Assembly: GCA_023401925.1 (NCBI GenBank)
Contig: JAEXDA010000078.1
Coordinates: forward strand, 1-64,000
DNA length: 64,000 bases
Origin: Bacillota bacterium
Lineage (GTDB): Bacteria > Bacillota > UBA4882 > UBA8346
Direction of reading: 5' to 3'
Shown here: in pieces, positions 1 through 8,024 of the stretch
Numbering within the stretch: position 1 is the first letter of the stretch
Layout: the number at the start of each line of letters is the position of its first letter
Made by a program: the position numbers and the translations under genes
Notes under the pieces: model-generated
What the model was told of the DNA's origin: nothing
Databases searched by the model: none
What the model saw: the letters and a program-made list of their open reading frames with translations, nothing else

Positions 1-203
1 GGTTAAAAACCCTAATAATGTCTTGAATGAGTTTTTCGTTTTCCAGCTTGCGTTTGCTTTTAGGCCTCTTACACCAGGCGTAAAAGCCGCTCCGGGAGAC
101 TTCTAAAATATGGCACATCTTCTTCACCGAGTATTTGGAGCTGTGGTCCAAGATAAATTGGTACCTTATCTCGATGGCTTTGTGAAGGCACGTCCTATGG
201 ACG
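1..203 (-). CDS. IS3-family transposase orfB, N-terminal part (partial)
   Basis: This is the start of the DDE transposase subunit. It is readable from about 190 down to the window edge, with the typical start of IS3 orfB products: a QFILDHSSKYSVKKMC segment followed by LEVSRSGFYAWCKRP. The DDE catalytic core is outside the window. In IS3 elements orfB is normally made by a -1 frameshift near the end of orfA. Here the readable orfB frame is +1 (equivalently -2) relative to orfA, although an A7 run lies just before the orfA stop; the true -1 frame meets a stop at once. The copy may therefore carry an indel, or use another way to start orfB. Confidence 0.7.
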
Positions 204-476
204 TCAGGCCATATCTTTTTTTAGGATGGCGTTCTCCTCTTCTAATTCAACCATTCGCCGTTTCATTCGACGGATCTCATCTTCTTCCGGTTTAAGGTTA
301 CCACTACCGGGGAATGCGTTTTCCGGATCTACATGTAGTTGTCTGAGACATTTATATATGGTATTTTCATGTAATCCGATCTCATTAGCTACACTTGATA
401 CTGTATGGCTTTGCTCTGTAATGAGCTTTACGGTTTCTATCTTAAATGCACGATCAAACTTTCTTCTTTCGTTCAT
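204..476 (-). CDS. IS3-family transposase orfA (helix-turn-helix subunit)
   Basis: A 90-residue protein with the classic IS3 orfA plan: a basic N-terminus, a helix-turn-helix at about residues 8-45 (ETVKLITEQSHTVSSVANEI then GLHENTIYKCLRQL), and a C-terminal leucine-zipper-like helix (VELEEENAILKK). OrfA binds the element's terminal repeats and normally supplies the N-terminal half of the OrfAB transposase. The A7 run near its 3' end is the usual sort of frameshift site, but the phase to orfB is not the canonical -1. Length and motifs are normal, so this reading frame itself looks intact. Confidence 0.85.
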   Translation of the reverse strand: MNERRKFDRAFKIETVKLITEQSHTVSSVANEIGLHENTIYKCLRQLHVDPENAFPGSGNLKPEEDEIRRMKRRMVELEEENAILKKDMA

Positions 477-550
477 CTTTTTACCTCCCGATTTGTTTTA
501 TTATACCAGCCTTTCTTGCTGTCTTTCAAATCGGGGGTGGTTCACTCCTG

Positions 551-1366
551 TTATGCTTTTCTCATATAAGCTTTTAATGACAGCGGTGCAAATATTACGA
601 TAAATATAATACCGCCCAGAAGTGAAAGCCAGATCTCCCTTCCCATCATACCATGGTTGGTCAGTAGCCTGACTGCCGAAATCAGATGGGAAATGGGATT
701 GATGTTGGCAATAATCCGCAGTGCTTTCGGAAAGCTATTGATTGGCACATAAGCGTTAGAAAGAAATGTAAGCGGCATCATGATCAGGTTTGACAATCCC
801 GAGAGGCTTGATGCCGAATGGGTGATCACACCCAGAAAAATGAATACCCAACTCATGGACCAGGCAACAAATATCACAAGTATACTGGCGGAGATCACTC
901 CGGTGATACCCCCATAAGCTTTGAATCCAATCATAAACCCCATCATAAAAGTCAATAATGTTGCAATCAAATACCGGACAATATTGGCAAGAAGCGCACC
1001 GATCAGAGGAGAAATTCGGGCAATCGGCAATGACTTAAAGCGGTTGAAAACCCCTTTGTCCATATCTTCACGGAGCTGAACTCCAATCGCTATCGAGGAT
1101 GACAAAAGTGTTTGCACCAGTATTCCGGGGATTATGATCGGAAGATAATTCCGCACACCACCCGCAATAGCGCCACCAAATATATAAGAGAACATCAAAG
1201 TGAAAATAATCGGCATTAAGGTCACATCAAACAGCTGCTCCGGATTTCTGAAAATCTTTAAGATACCTCGATAGGCCATCACGATCGAGTTATCGATGAG
1301 CTGTTCAAAGCTATTTTTGGGAATCGGATGAATATCGGATTTGAGTGATAATTTAATATGATTCAT
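551..1366 (-). CDS. ABC-2 type drug efflux permease (DrrB-like)
   Basis: Membrane subunit of a drug-export ABC transporter, 271 residues. About six hydrophobic segments are visible, beginning near LMPIIFTLMFSYIFGGAIAG and ending at SLLGGIIFIVIFAPLSL, with the charged EDMDKGVFNRFKSLPIAR loop typical of DrrB/ABC-2 permeases. I chose the ATG at 1366 (MNHIKLSL) rather than an upstream start because GGAGGAAA lies just before it. It overlaps the end of the ATPase gene by 14 bp, so translation is probably coupled. It is last in the MarR-HlyD-ATPase-permease operon. The substrate cannot be told from sequence. The IS3 element ends only a few bases beyond its stop codon. Confidence 0.88.
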   Translation of the reverse strand: MNHIKLSLKSDIHPIPKNSFEQLIDNSIVMAYRGILKIFRNPEQLFDVTLMPIIFTLMFSYIFGGAIAGGVRNYLPIIIPGILVQTLLSSSIAIGVQLREDMDKGVFNRFKSLPIARISPLIGALLANIVRYLIATLLTFMMGFMIGFKAYGGITGVISASILVIFVAWSMSWVFIFLGVITHSASSLSGLSNLIMMPLTFLSNAYVPINSFPKALRIIANINPISHLISAVRLLTNHGMMGREIWLSLLGGIIFIVIFAPLSLKAYMRKA

Positions 1367-2357
1367 GAATTTCCTCCGTTTGCTGCTCTTTGGCAATATG
1401 TCCGGTAATCGTGAGAAATACCTCATCCAGGGTCGGTTTCTGAACACTGAATTCTGCCAGACTGATTCCCCCATCGCGGAATACTAAAAGCAGATCGAAT
1501 ACATCATCAGGGTCTTTCATAGGAACCGATATGGTTGCCTTAACCTTATCGGTTAAAGCTCCTTCTGTCCCAAGGGTTCGTTTTATCATACCCATAGCTT
1601 TCTCGGCATCCGTCTGATGGGTCAGTTGGAGATGTAGTGAGGTTGAGCCCACCGACTTCTTCAACTCATCCGGTGTTCCTTCGGCAACCACTTTTCCGTG
1701 GTCGATTACAGCGATCCTGTCGGCCAACTGGTCAGCTTCGTCCAGATATTGCGTGGTTAGTAAAACGGTGGTACCCTGATCAACCAGCCGGCGGATTACG
1801 TTCCACATCTGCGACCGGGTATATGGATCCAGCCCTGTAGTGGGTTCATCCAGAAATAACAATGGAGGTTCCGATATGAGGCTTGCCGCCAAATCCAGTC
1901 TCCGCCGCATACCACCGGAAAATTTCGAAACGATCTTGGTGGCGGCATCCTCTAAGCCGAAGTCGGACAAAAGAGTGTAAGCTTTCTGACTTGCATCAGC
2001 ATGAGCGAAACCCAGCAGCCTTGAAAAAATATATAGGTTTTCAAAGGCGGTCAGATTTTCGTCCAGTGATGCATATTGCCCGGTCAGTCCGATTAATTGC
2101 CGAATCGTATCGGATTCTTTCAGAACATCATGTCCGAAAATCCCAGCCCTTCCCCCGTCTGGTTTCAATAGAGTCGTTAATATGTTGATCGTTGTAGTCT
2201 TGCCGGCTCCGTTAGGTCCGAGGATACCGTACACTTTTCCGGCAGGTACTGTTAAGTAGATTTCATCCACAACACGCTTTTCAGCGAATATTTTCACCAG
2301 GCCTTGCGCCTTGATTGCCGGTTCCGACAGTTCTCTGGCTGTTAAATTTCTATACAT
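1353..2357 (-). CDS. ABC transporter ATP-binding protein (DrrA-like drug efflux)
   Basis: A 334-residue ATPase subunit that powers the DrrB-like permease. It has Walker A GPNGAGKTT at about residues 47-55, a Q-loop (LTGQYASLDENLT), the signature SGGMRRRLDLA, Walker B LLFLDEPTTGLD and a switch-region TTQYLDEADQLADRI. It also has the long C-terminal extension characteristic of DrrA-type proteins, ending in KPTLDEVFLTITGH. The Walker B and switch elements belong to the daunorubicin-resistance-type subfamily. Its ATG lies 1 nt after the stop of the HlyD-like gene, and AAGGAG sits inside the end of that gene. Operon partner and subfamily support export of a hydrophobic compound; the exact drug is unknown. 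Confidence 0.92.
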   Translation of the reverse strand: MYRNLTARELSEPAIKAQGLVKIFAEKRVVDEIYLTVPAGKVYGILGPNGAGKTTTINILTTLLKPDGGRAGIFGHDVLKESDTIRQLIGLTGQYASLDENLTAFENLYIFSRLLGFAHADASQKAYTLLSDFGLEDAATKIVSKFSGGMRRRLDLAASLISEPPLLFLDEPTTGLDPYTRSQMWNVIRRLVDQGTTVLLTTQYLDEADQLADRIAVIDHGKVVAEGTPDELKKSVGSTSLHLQLTHQTDAEKAMGMIKRTLGTEGALTDKVKATISVPMKDPDDVFDLLLVFRDGGISLAEFSVQKPTLDEVFLTITGHIAKEQQTEEIHESY

Positions 2358-2358
2358 T

Positions 2359-3318
2359 TTATTTCTCCTTCAGTTTTACTTCAACATACATGCCCGGCAA
2401 TATTGGAGTGTGTCCTTTCATATCGTTATCGGATAAGTCATGCAGCATGATTTTTAAAGATATCACCTGGGATACTTTGGTGAAATCACTGCTGTTATTA
2501 TTGACTGGGGATGAAGTAAACTGGGCAACTGTGCAAGGAGTGAGCGATACCACACTTCCCCTGAATTTACGGTCGGGATAAGCATCAATGGTAATGACGG
2601 CTTTCTGTCCAAGATGAACATTCCGAAATTGGGTCTCATCCACATTGGCTACAACATATACATTCTGCAGATTGTAGATTGTATAGATAACCTGACTCGA
2701 CTGGGTTACATCTCCTTCATAGGAATATTTTTTGGCAACCACCCCATCGGCCGGCGCATAAATTTTGGAAGCTTTGATCTGATTTTCTATAATACTCAAT
2801 TGAGCTTTTGCCGAATCTACCTGGGCATCGGCCATTTTTTTCCGGGTTTTGTTGGAATCTAATGTGATTTTAGCCTGTTCATACTCCGCCGTTGGAAGGA
2901 CTCCCATTTTATAAATGTTTTGGGTGCGGTTGAAATCGTCGGTTGCTTTATGCAAGTTTAAGGCACATAATTTAACATTTTCTTCATTGTAGAGCAAGCT
3001 GGATTCCGCCTGATTTTTTTGAGCCAAAAGTTCATCATCATCCATTTGCACAAGTAGTTGCCCCTTGTCTACAAAACTTCCTTCGGAAACGAACATCTTG
3101 ACAATTTTTCCAGAATACTTCGAACTAATCGATATCTTCTCGCCGTCGACCATGGCATTATCGATATAAAGATAATGATCTGACGTAAAATATTGGTACG
3201 TCATGATGCATATGAATGCTATGACACCCGTTAAAATTGATAATAATAAAATTTTTTTTCGATTCCAGGGTTGGCTATTGGGCATCGAACCTAAACCCGT
3301 TATTTTCTCAGAACTCAT
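2359..3318 (-). CDS. HlyD/EmrA-family membrane fusion protein
   Basis: A 319-residue periplasmic-adaptor-type protein. Residues about 22-42 form one membrane anchor (ILLLSILTGVIAFICIMTYQ), followed by a lipoyl-like half (SISSKYSGKIVKMFVSEGSF), a helical hairpin around residues 100-170, the second lipoyl half (IYAPADGVVAKKYSYEG) and a beta-barrel region. Such proteins link an inner-membrane transporter to the outside. In the operon the adaptor precedes a DrrAB-like ABC pair, which suggests one three-part exporter. The start is well supported by AGGAAGG upstream. A HlyD protein does not prove an outer membrane, since Gram-positive efflux systems also use them, but it leaves open a didermic (Negativicutes-like) host. 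Confidence 0.88.
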   Translation of the reverse strand: MSSEKITGLGSMPNSQPWNRKKILLLSILTGVIAFICIMTYQYFTSDHYLYIDNAMVDGEKISISSKYSGKIVKMFVSEGSFVDKGQLLVQMDDDELLAQKNQAESSLLYNEENVKLCALNLHKATDDFNRTQNIYKMGVLPTAEYEQAKITLDSNKTRKKMADAQVDSAKAQLSIIENQIKASKIYAPADGVVAKKYSYEGDVTQSSQVIYTIYNLQNVYVVANVDETQFRNVHLGQKAVITIDAYPDRKFRGSVVSLTPCTVAQFTSSPVNNNSSDFTKVSQVISLKIMLHDLSDNDMKGHTPILPGMYVEVKLKEK

Positions 3319-3348
3319 TTTGATAACATCCTTCCTATTTCCATTCTT

Positions 3349-3972
3349 TTATCTATCTTCATCCGGATCATTGTCGTGCTGTCTGTGCCTTTTATCGGGA
3401 AATTTACCGCCGAAGAAATCCGTCCTATCATGTCTGTCAAACCAATGTTCATGTCCCCTAAAGAAATGATCATGTTGTTCCATAAATCTTTCCATCATCT
3501 GCTGCCGCAAATCATCATCTTCGCCGATAAATTGATCTTTTAAACGTATAATAATCCGGTTAAGAAACTCACTGAAGTCGGCTACTTCTTCGTCACGAAA
3601 ACCTTCAAAAAGGTTCTGCAAATCAATGGGGGTGTCATCCATCTCACCGGCGATCGTTGCCCCCTTTTCTGTCAGTTTGATGTTAAAACTGCGTTTGTCC
3701 TCATCGGAAGTTTCTTTGATAAGATAGCCGTTCTTTTCCAATTTACCGAGTATCTCAGCTAAAGATTGCTTGCTCATATTTAACAAGTACCCTAATTCTT
3801 TCTGACTGATCTCCGGTTTCATTTTCAATATGGATAAAACACGTCCTTGTCCTCTGTTGGGGTTGCCCCATGGGCCAAAAGCCATAAAGTTCTGCATTTG
3901 ATAGCGATGTAAAAGCATCTGTAGATTCATCAATTGTTCGATCACCTTTTTTCTCGTTTCACTCATATCCAT
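3349..3972 (-). CDS. MarR-family transcriptional regulator with acidic/His-rich tail
   Basis: A 207-residue regulator. The winged helix spans about residues 45-115: ISQKELGYLLNMSKQSLAEI is the recognition helix-turn-helix and EDKRSFNIKLTEKG is the wing. I placed the start at ATG 3972 (MDMSETRK), directly behind AAAGGAGAGGCT; a longer in-frame reading upstream has no such site. It is first in the operon with the HlyD and DrrAB-like genes and most likely represses them in response to an exported compound. Unusual is the C-terminal tail of about 45 residues, dense in His, Asp, Glu and Phe (for example HDHFFRGHEHWFDRHD), not needed for a MarR fold and possibly metal-binding. Operator candidate at 4023-4038. 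Confidence 0.88.
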   Translation of the reverse strand: MDMSETRKKVIEQLMNLQMLLHRYQMQNFMAFGPWGNPNRGQGRVLSILKMKPEISQKELGYLLNMSKQSLAEILGKLEKNGYLIKETSDEDKRSFNIKLTEKGATIAGEMDDTPIDLQNLFEGFRDEEVADFSEFLNRIIIRLKDQFIGEDDDLRQQMMERFMEQHDHFFRGHEHWFDRHDRTDFFGGKFPDKRHRQHDNDPDEDR

Positions 3973-4022
3973 AGCCTCTCCTTTGTTGTTTATTTTGGAT
4001 CGAATAGTCAGGTACTTGACTA

Positions 4023-4038
4023 TATTGTAATAACAATA
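4023..4038. promoter_or_regulatory. Candidate MarR operator
   Basis: A 16-bp near-palindrome, TATTGTAATAACAATA (one mismatched pair), lies about 50 bp before the start of the MarR-family gene. Size, symmetry and position fit an autoregulatory MarR site. No binding data; inferred from symmetry and location only. Confidence 0.45.
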
Positions 4039-4191
4039 AACAAAATTTATGAAGTCCCTGGCTATTTCAATTGAATACCTCTTCAATTATTATGCAATTT
4101 TACTCTTAAAATATCTTTTGCTATATAGACGAAACCAATCTGTTTTTTATTGCAAATTTTTTTTACTCCACTGAGTTCCTGCTAGGGAACG

Positions 4192-4309
4192 GGGGCTGTC
4201 CCAAAAGGAAATTTGACGATAAAGAAATACAATATATTGAAACCGACCTATTCGATGAATCTATATATTGTATTTCTTATTGATTTCGAATTGCTTTTTA
4301 GACAGCCTC
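4192..4309. mobile_element. MITE copy A (118 bp)
   Basis: A small palindromic non-autonomous element. Its ends are imperfect 16-bp inverted repeats (GGGGCTGTCCCAAAAG and, reverse-complemented, GAGGCTGTCTAAAAAG). Inside is a second inverted repeat, AAGAAATACAATATAT against ATATATTGTATTTCTT. Copies with the same plan and length lie at 30323-30440 and 63546-63664, and a variant at 47361-47479. The GGGCTGTCCCAAAA end resembles IS1182-type termini, so such a transposase may mobilise it; that is inference from memory of the family. Confidence 0.75.
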
Positions 4310-4464
4310 GACAGATCGCTGAAGGGGTGAGTCGATTTTGCGGCTTCGACTCACCCCCCAGTTACTTAAGTGCCTATAATTGCATGATTGCTGCTCCCCT
4401 CCAATTGGAAAATGTAGTATCCATGATTTTTAATCTGTGTCATCCGCGCCTTTGAAAAAGGTGA
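4310..4464. repeat. Mosaic of dispersed repeat fragments
   Basis: No gene here. The stretch strings together pieces found elsewhere in the window: GGGGTGAGTCGAT (also near 15577 and 34339), AGTTACTTAAGTGCC (also near 30269 and 55114), AATGTAGTATCCATG (also near 15866), and AATCTGTGTCATCCGCGCCT (also near 16027). Relative to the 15.9-kb copy, a block of about 140 bp starting TTGCCTAAAACACTG is missing here, which suggests that block can insert or be lost. The 5' end of the lectin-like pseudogene is cut off by this mosaic. Confidence 0.6.
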
Positions 4465-4696
4465 TTCAATAACTGGGAATGTATGACCTGGCAGTTTATA
4501 AAATTAGAGGATAGTTCGTATCTACTTAAAAAACCTATGGAATGATAAAACCTTTCAACCATCATCAACGCCCAAACCTGGTGTTGCTTTTTTTCAACAA
4601 CCTATTGAGGCGAACAGCCTTCAATATTGGGAATTTTTGAAACAACCTGATGAAATATATCTGATACGTTTAAAAGGTACTGAGCAGACGGTATAA
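4465..4696 (+). pseudogene. Broken duplicate of the ricin-type lectin-like gene
   Basis: Translation of the plus strand gives fragments plainly homologous to the intact gene at 5980-6510: NNWECMTWQFIKLEDSSYLL, then after a one-base frameshift in an A6 run near 4530, KTFQP, and YWEFLKQPDEIYLIRLKGTE. It ends at a TAA at 4694-4696. The N-terminal third is lost and replaced by dispersed repeats. The two copies are in opposite orientation about 1.3 kb apart, with the SDR gene between them, so this is the relic of an inverted duplication. Confidence 0.8.
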
Positions 4697-4716
4697 TAAT
4701 CGTCTGCTCTTTTGTT
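4682..4716 (+). terminator. Rho-independent terminator after the lectin pseudogene
   Basis: Perfect 9-bp stem GAGCAGACG / CGTCTGCTC with a 10-nt loop followed by TTTTGTTG. The stem begins inside the last codons of the pseudogene. It probably terminated the ancestral gene. Confidence 0.75.
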
Positions 4717-4922
4717 GTGCACCGTGTGTCCGGCGAAGCTGGATTATTCCCGTCGGTGTTAATCCGAACACGCTAATCGCCAGAGAATTAAGTGGCTAAA
4801 ACCGGTGTGCTACATTAAACTGAGGAAAAGTAACAGGCGATTGGGAAGAAGGCAAATCTCTACATCCGAACTGTGACTTACCTTGTTTTGTAGCCGTTAA
4901 TTTCCACTCCAGCCGCTTTATA
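4717..4922. other. Gene-free stretch; possible 5' fragment of a group II intron
   Basis: No reading frame. The sequence from GTGCACCGTGTGTCCGGCGA (4717) through a TTAATCC-type stretch to GTGACTTACC near 4870-4880 reminds me of the 5' domains of bacterial group II introns (a GTGYRCC-like start and an ordered GC-rich fold). There is no reverse transcriptase and no domain V motif nearby, so at best it is a remnant. Low confidence; a covariance search would decide. Confidence 0.25.
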
Positions 4923-5795
4923 TTAATTACTTAAATAAGGCTTAGTAATTTGTTTGCAGTATTCCCAAACGATCTTTTCATTCTCAGCCGAATAATATCT
5001 ATCGTCCGTTTTGGCTAATTTTTTCTTGGGTCCATAATATTGACCGGTAACGTCTTTCACTTCATCAGAAGTGGCCAAATATATGCTTGACTCTGCGCCT
5101 TGTTCAGGAGTCAAAGTTAAAGGCATTACGACTCTAAAAATAAGGTTGTTGAGGAAGCCTTTATCACTATCGAGTCCAAAATTTGTGTTTGTAGTAGCGG
5201 GATGCACAATATTGACGGTTATGTGCCCCAGCCCTTTTTGTTTCAATTCAGTAATTGAATGCCGGGAAATCCATATGAGATAAAGTTTGGATAACCCATA
5301 AGCCCGTGGACAGCTATAGCTGTTTTCCAACTGAAAATCCTTAAAATCTGGTTTACCTCCCCGTTTGTGCATCTCCGAGGCAACATTGATAATTCGCGCT
5401 GAAGGACTTTTTACCAGAACATTCAGTAATAATTGGGTTAAAAGGAATGGTGATAATAGGTTGAGCGCTATTGTTTTCTCCAGGCCTTCTATTGTCGTTT
5501 CTCGCTCCTTGTTCATCATGTTGCCTGCGTTGTTAATCAGCACGTCCAACCGATCATACTTTTCCTTGAATTCATCCGCCATGCGCTTCACATCTGACAG
5601 CAGGAACAGATCGGCAAGCACCCTGTCAATTTTGGTATTGCCAGTTTCGGATTTAATTTCTTCCCATACTTTTTCCGTTTTTGTTTTATTCCGCCCGTGC
5701 ATAATGACAGTATGACCTTGCTGTGCTAAAGCTTTCGCGGTTGCCTTTCCAATACCGCTCGTTGCGCCGGTAATTAAAATTGTTTTACTTTCCAT
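4923..5795 (-). CDS. Short-chain dehydrogenase/reductase (retinol-dehydrogenase-like)
   Basis: A 290-residue NAD(P)-dependent oxidoreductase of the classical SDR fold. The nucleotide-binding TGATSGIG is at about residues 9-16, followed by the HGRNKTK stretch that favours NADP, NNAG in the fourth strand, and the catalytic Ser/Tyr/Lys in NVASE and YGLSK. I chose the ATG at 5795 with GAGGGA before it; a TTG four codons upstream is the alternative. The C-terminal half, with its EQGAESSIYLATS motif, resembles retinol-dehydrogenase or WW-domain-oxidoreductase-like SDRs of bacteria, whose substrates are mostly unknown. An AraC-type regulator lies about 1 kb away on the other strand; a functional link is only a possibility. 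Confidence 0.85.
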   Translation of the reverse strand: MESKTILITGATSGIGKATAKALAQQGHTVIMHGRNKTKTEKVWEEIKSETGNTKIDRVLADLFLLSDVKRMADEFKEKYDRLDVLINNAGNMMNKERETTIEGLEKTIALNLLSPFLLTQLLLNVLVKSPSARIINVASEMHKRGGKPDFKDFQLENSYSCPRAYGLSKLYLIWISRHSITELKQKGLGHITVNIVHPATTNTNFGLDSDKGFLNNLIFRVVMPLTLTPEQGAESSIYLATSDEVKDVTGQYYGPKKKLAKTDDRYYSAENEKIVWEYCKQITKPYLSN

Positions 5796-5979
5796 ATTAT
5801 CCCTCAATTCTTTATTTATTATCTTGTATCAATACTCTTTTATAGAAACATGAAAAGAGTATCGCTAATGTGCTTTGATTCCCGGCTTGCACTGCTGCTT
5901 AATGCAAATTCGCTTCTTGAAATATGCAAAATTCGGGCGCTCTGAGTTTTCGAGAGTGCACTTAAATAAGTGTACTTAT

Positions 5980-6510
5980 TTATATGATAGGGTGTTGTTC
6001 AATTAATTTCCAATATTGCTCGGAGGCATTCAGTAAAGGTTTCAGCACAATATCGGAGTTTTGTTCTTCTGAGGCTGCCGTAAGATACAATTCCGTACCT
6101 CTAAGACGTATAAGATAGGTTTCATTATCTTTTTCGAGAAATTCCCAGTACTGCTGATTTGACTCACCCAGAGGTTTTTGCCACATTTTAACATCTTCAG
6201 CTGGATCAGCATCAGGCTGAAAAGTCTTTTGAGTATAAAGATTTTTGAGAAGGTATGCACCGTTATCCAGTTTAATAAATTGCCATGTTATGCACTCCCA
6301 GTTGTTAAGACTATAGAGAATAACTTTGTTATCGTCTTGATATTTTGCATTGTATGGTCGAATACACCTATTGGTCTTCACATTCTGAATAGCATAAGTA
6401 TTCACCTTATCTTTCTTTAGTTTAATGCCTTTATTAATTCTTGGTCCAAATACAACCGAAGTTAATGCTATTAATGCTACTAATACATAAAAAAAAATTT
6501 TATACATCAT
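5980..6510 (-). CDS. Secreted or membrane-anchored ricin-type beta-trefoil lectin-like protein
   Basis: A 176-residue protein starting at ATG 6510, right after GGAGGG. The first 20 or so residues are a signal peptide or anchor (FFYVLVALIALTSVVFG). The rest shows repeated trefoil-like units with Q-x-W-type motifs (ITWQFIKLDNGAYLLKN, YWEFLEKDNETYLIRLRG, YWKLIEQ), as in RICIN_2 domains that bind carbohydrates. There is no catalytic domain. It is single-domain, so a cell-surface binding role is a guess. A decayed inverted copy lies at 4465-4696. It is transcribed divergently from the AraC-type regulator at 6786, which could control it. Confidence 0.7.
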   Translation of the reverse strand: MMYKIFFYVLVALIALTSVVFGPRINKGIKLKKDKVNTYAIQNVKTNRCIRPYNAKYQDDNKVILYSLNNWECITWQFIKLDNGAYLLKNLYTQKTFQPDADPAEDVKMWQKPLGESNQQYWEFLEKDNETYLIRLRGTELYLTAASEEQNSDIVLKPLLNASEQYWKLIEQHPII

Positions 6511-6785
6511 TTTATTCCCTCCATTTAGTTTCACTTCCATTCCATTTATAATACTTTAAGCCTATTGGGGTACATATCTTGATTACAGATTATATTGTCA
6601 GGATTACTGATCAATAATATCTGAGATTAACACAAGTTTATCGTGGATTTGGATATGTTGCAGACAAAATAATCTGTGTATAATAATGAACAAATAATTT
6701 CACAGCTGCAGCTGAAAAGGATAATCCTACAATTGTAGTCTATCGAAAAGGTGAGCGGCACTTAAAATGATAAGGGGAATAACTG

Positions 6786-7691
6786 ATGATAAATATTGAT
6801 TCAATAACGATTTTAAACGAATTACTAGGGTGTGAGAAACCAAAACATCCATTAATTACCGTGATTGATTTTGATAGTATTGAACCCATTGAAAAATTTT
6901 ATAACAACTCCTATGTCCTAAATTTTTATTTAATATCTCTAAAGAATAATCCCGATTGTGAACTAAAATATGGGAGACAATATTATGACTTTCGTGAGGG
7001 CAGCCTTATATTTGCTGCGCCTGGACAAGTATTGACTATCGGAGAAAGTTATGGAGGACAGAAATCGAATGGCTGGATGCTTTGCATTCACCCTGATTTA
7101 ATAAGGGGCAGCTCATTATGGCGTAAAATGTCTGAATACAGCTTTTTTGAATATGAAGCGAACGAAGCTTTGCATCTCTCGGATTCGGAAAAAGGCATCA
7201 TTGAGCGTACAGTTGAAAACATACAAGTGGAATATAGTACAAATTTAGATTTTTACAGTGAAGACTTAATCATCTCGAATCTTGAAGTACTCTTAAACTA
7301 TGCAAAACGTTTTTATGGTAGGCAATTCATTACGAGAACGGCAGTTAATAAAGAAGTAGTTATAAAATTTGAAATGCTTCTGAAAGAACAATGTACTTTG
7401 GAGGTTATCGAAAGGTTCGGACAGCCAAGTGTAAAAGGACTTGCACAAGCAATGAGTTATTCACCTAATTATCTTTCGGATATGCTGAGAAAAGAAACTG
7501 GAAAAACGGGGCAAGAATATATAAAATTACGAGTTTTGGAACTCGCAGAAAACTTACTTCTAACGACCAAAGAGCCAATATACCTAATTGCTGAAAAGCT
7601 TGGATTTGATCAGCCATCCAGTTTTACAAAATTTATCAAGGCACAATTTGGTGTAACTCCTGTTGACTTTAGAAAACGTCATACGGGATGA
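6786..7691 (+). CDS. AraC-family transcriptional regulator
   Basis: A 301-residue regulator with an N-terminal cupin-like sensing domain (YYDFREGSLIFAAPGQVLTI) and a C-terminal pair of helix-turn-helix motifs: VKGLAQAMSYSPNYLSDMLR and PIYLIAEKLGFDQPSSFTKF, ending FGVTPVDFRKRH, as is standard for AraC/XylS proteins. The start is preceded by AAGGGGAATAACTG. Family members of this kind often sit next to an SDR or aldo-keto reductase they activate; here the SDR at 4923-5795 is near but separated by the lectin-like gene, from which this gene diverges. The inducer is unknown. Confidence 0.9.
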   Translation: MINIDSITILNELLGCEKPKHPLITVIDFDSIEPIEKFYNNSYVLNFYLISLKNNPDCELKYGRQYYDFREGSLIFAAPGQVLTIGESYGGQKSNGWMLCIHPDLIRGSSLWRKMSEYSFFEYEANEALHLSDSEKGIIERTVENIQVEYSTNLDFYSEDLIISNLEVLLNYAKRFYGRQFITRTAVNKEVVIKFEMLLKEQCTLEVIERFGQPSVKGLAQAMSYSPNYLSDMLRKETGKTGQEYIKLRVLELAENLLLTTKEPIYLIAEKLGFDQPSSFTKFIKAQFGVTPVDFRKRHTG

Positions 7692-8024
7692 AACTGCTTA
7701 TGAAATAGAGAAAACATTTAGGAAGGTATAAACGCTTGATTATTTTTAATTTTACAGCTACAGGTAATCCTTTGGTCAGCAGTAACGCACATTGGCAAGG
7801 ATTTGATCTCAAAATATACCACTGAATTATCATTATCAATGTGTTTATACTTCACAGGGATATATAAAAAGAAGCATCTTCATGCCCTATACTTTTTCTT
7901 ATTTTTAAAGTTCAAGTAAGTCAAACCCATATCATTGTCGAAATAAACAAAGCCCATTTAAAATAACGAATTGACTGTGTGTAAGAAGTTCGAGAATCTA
8001 ATTTCTAAACATTGTCTACTTCTA
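7692..8024. other. Intergenic region between convergent genes
   Basis: About 330 bp between the AraC-type gene and the LacI-type gene, which run towards each other. I see no coding frame, no strong hairpin with a T-run and no repeat shared with the rest of the window. Confidence 0.5.

Larger units (their letters stand above)
1..544 (-). mobile_element. IS3-family insertion sequence, left-hand part
   Basis: The first half kilobase is the 5' part of an IS3-family element read on the minus strand; the rest lies off the left edge. It carries orfA and the beginning of orfB. The outer end appears to be the sequence starting TGAACCACCCCCGATTTG at 544 (minus strand), only 7 bp from the stop codon of the efflux permease gene that follows, so the element sits right against that operon. 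The end position is inferred from this C-rich motif and was not checked against a second copy. Confidence 0.75.

Noticed and set aside
4213..4455. 80-codon plus-strand ORF
   Set aside because: It runs through MITE copy A and repeat mosaic; the peptide is a by-product of the palindromes.
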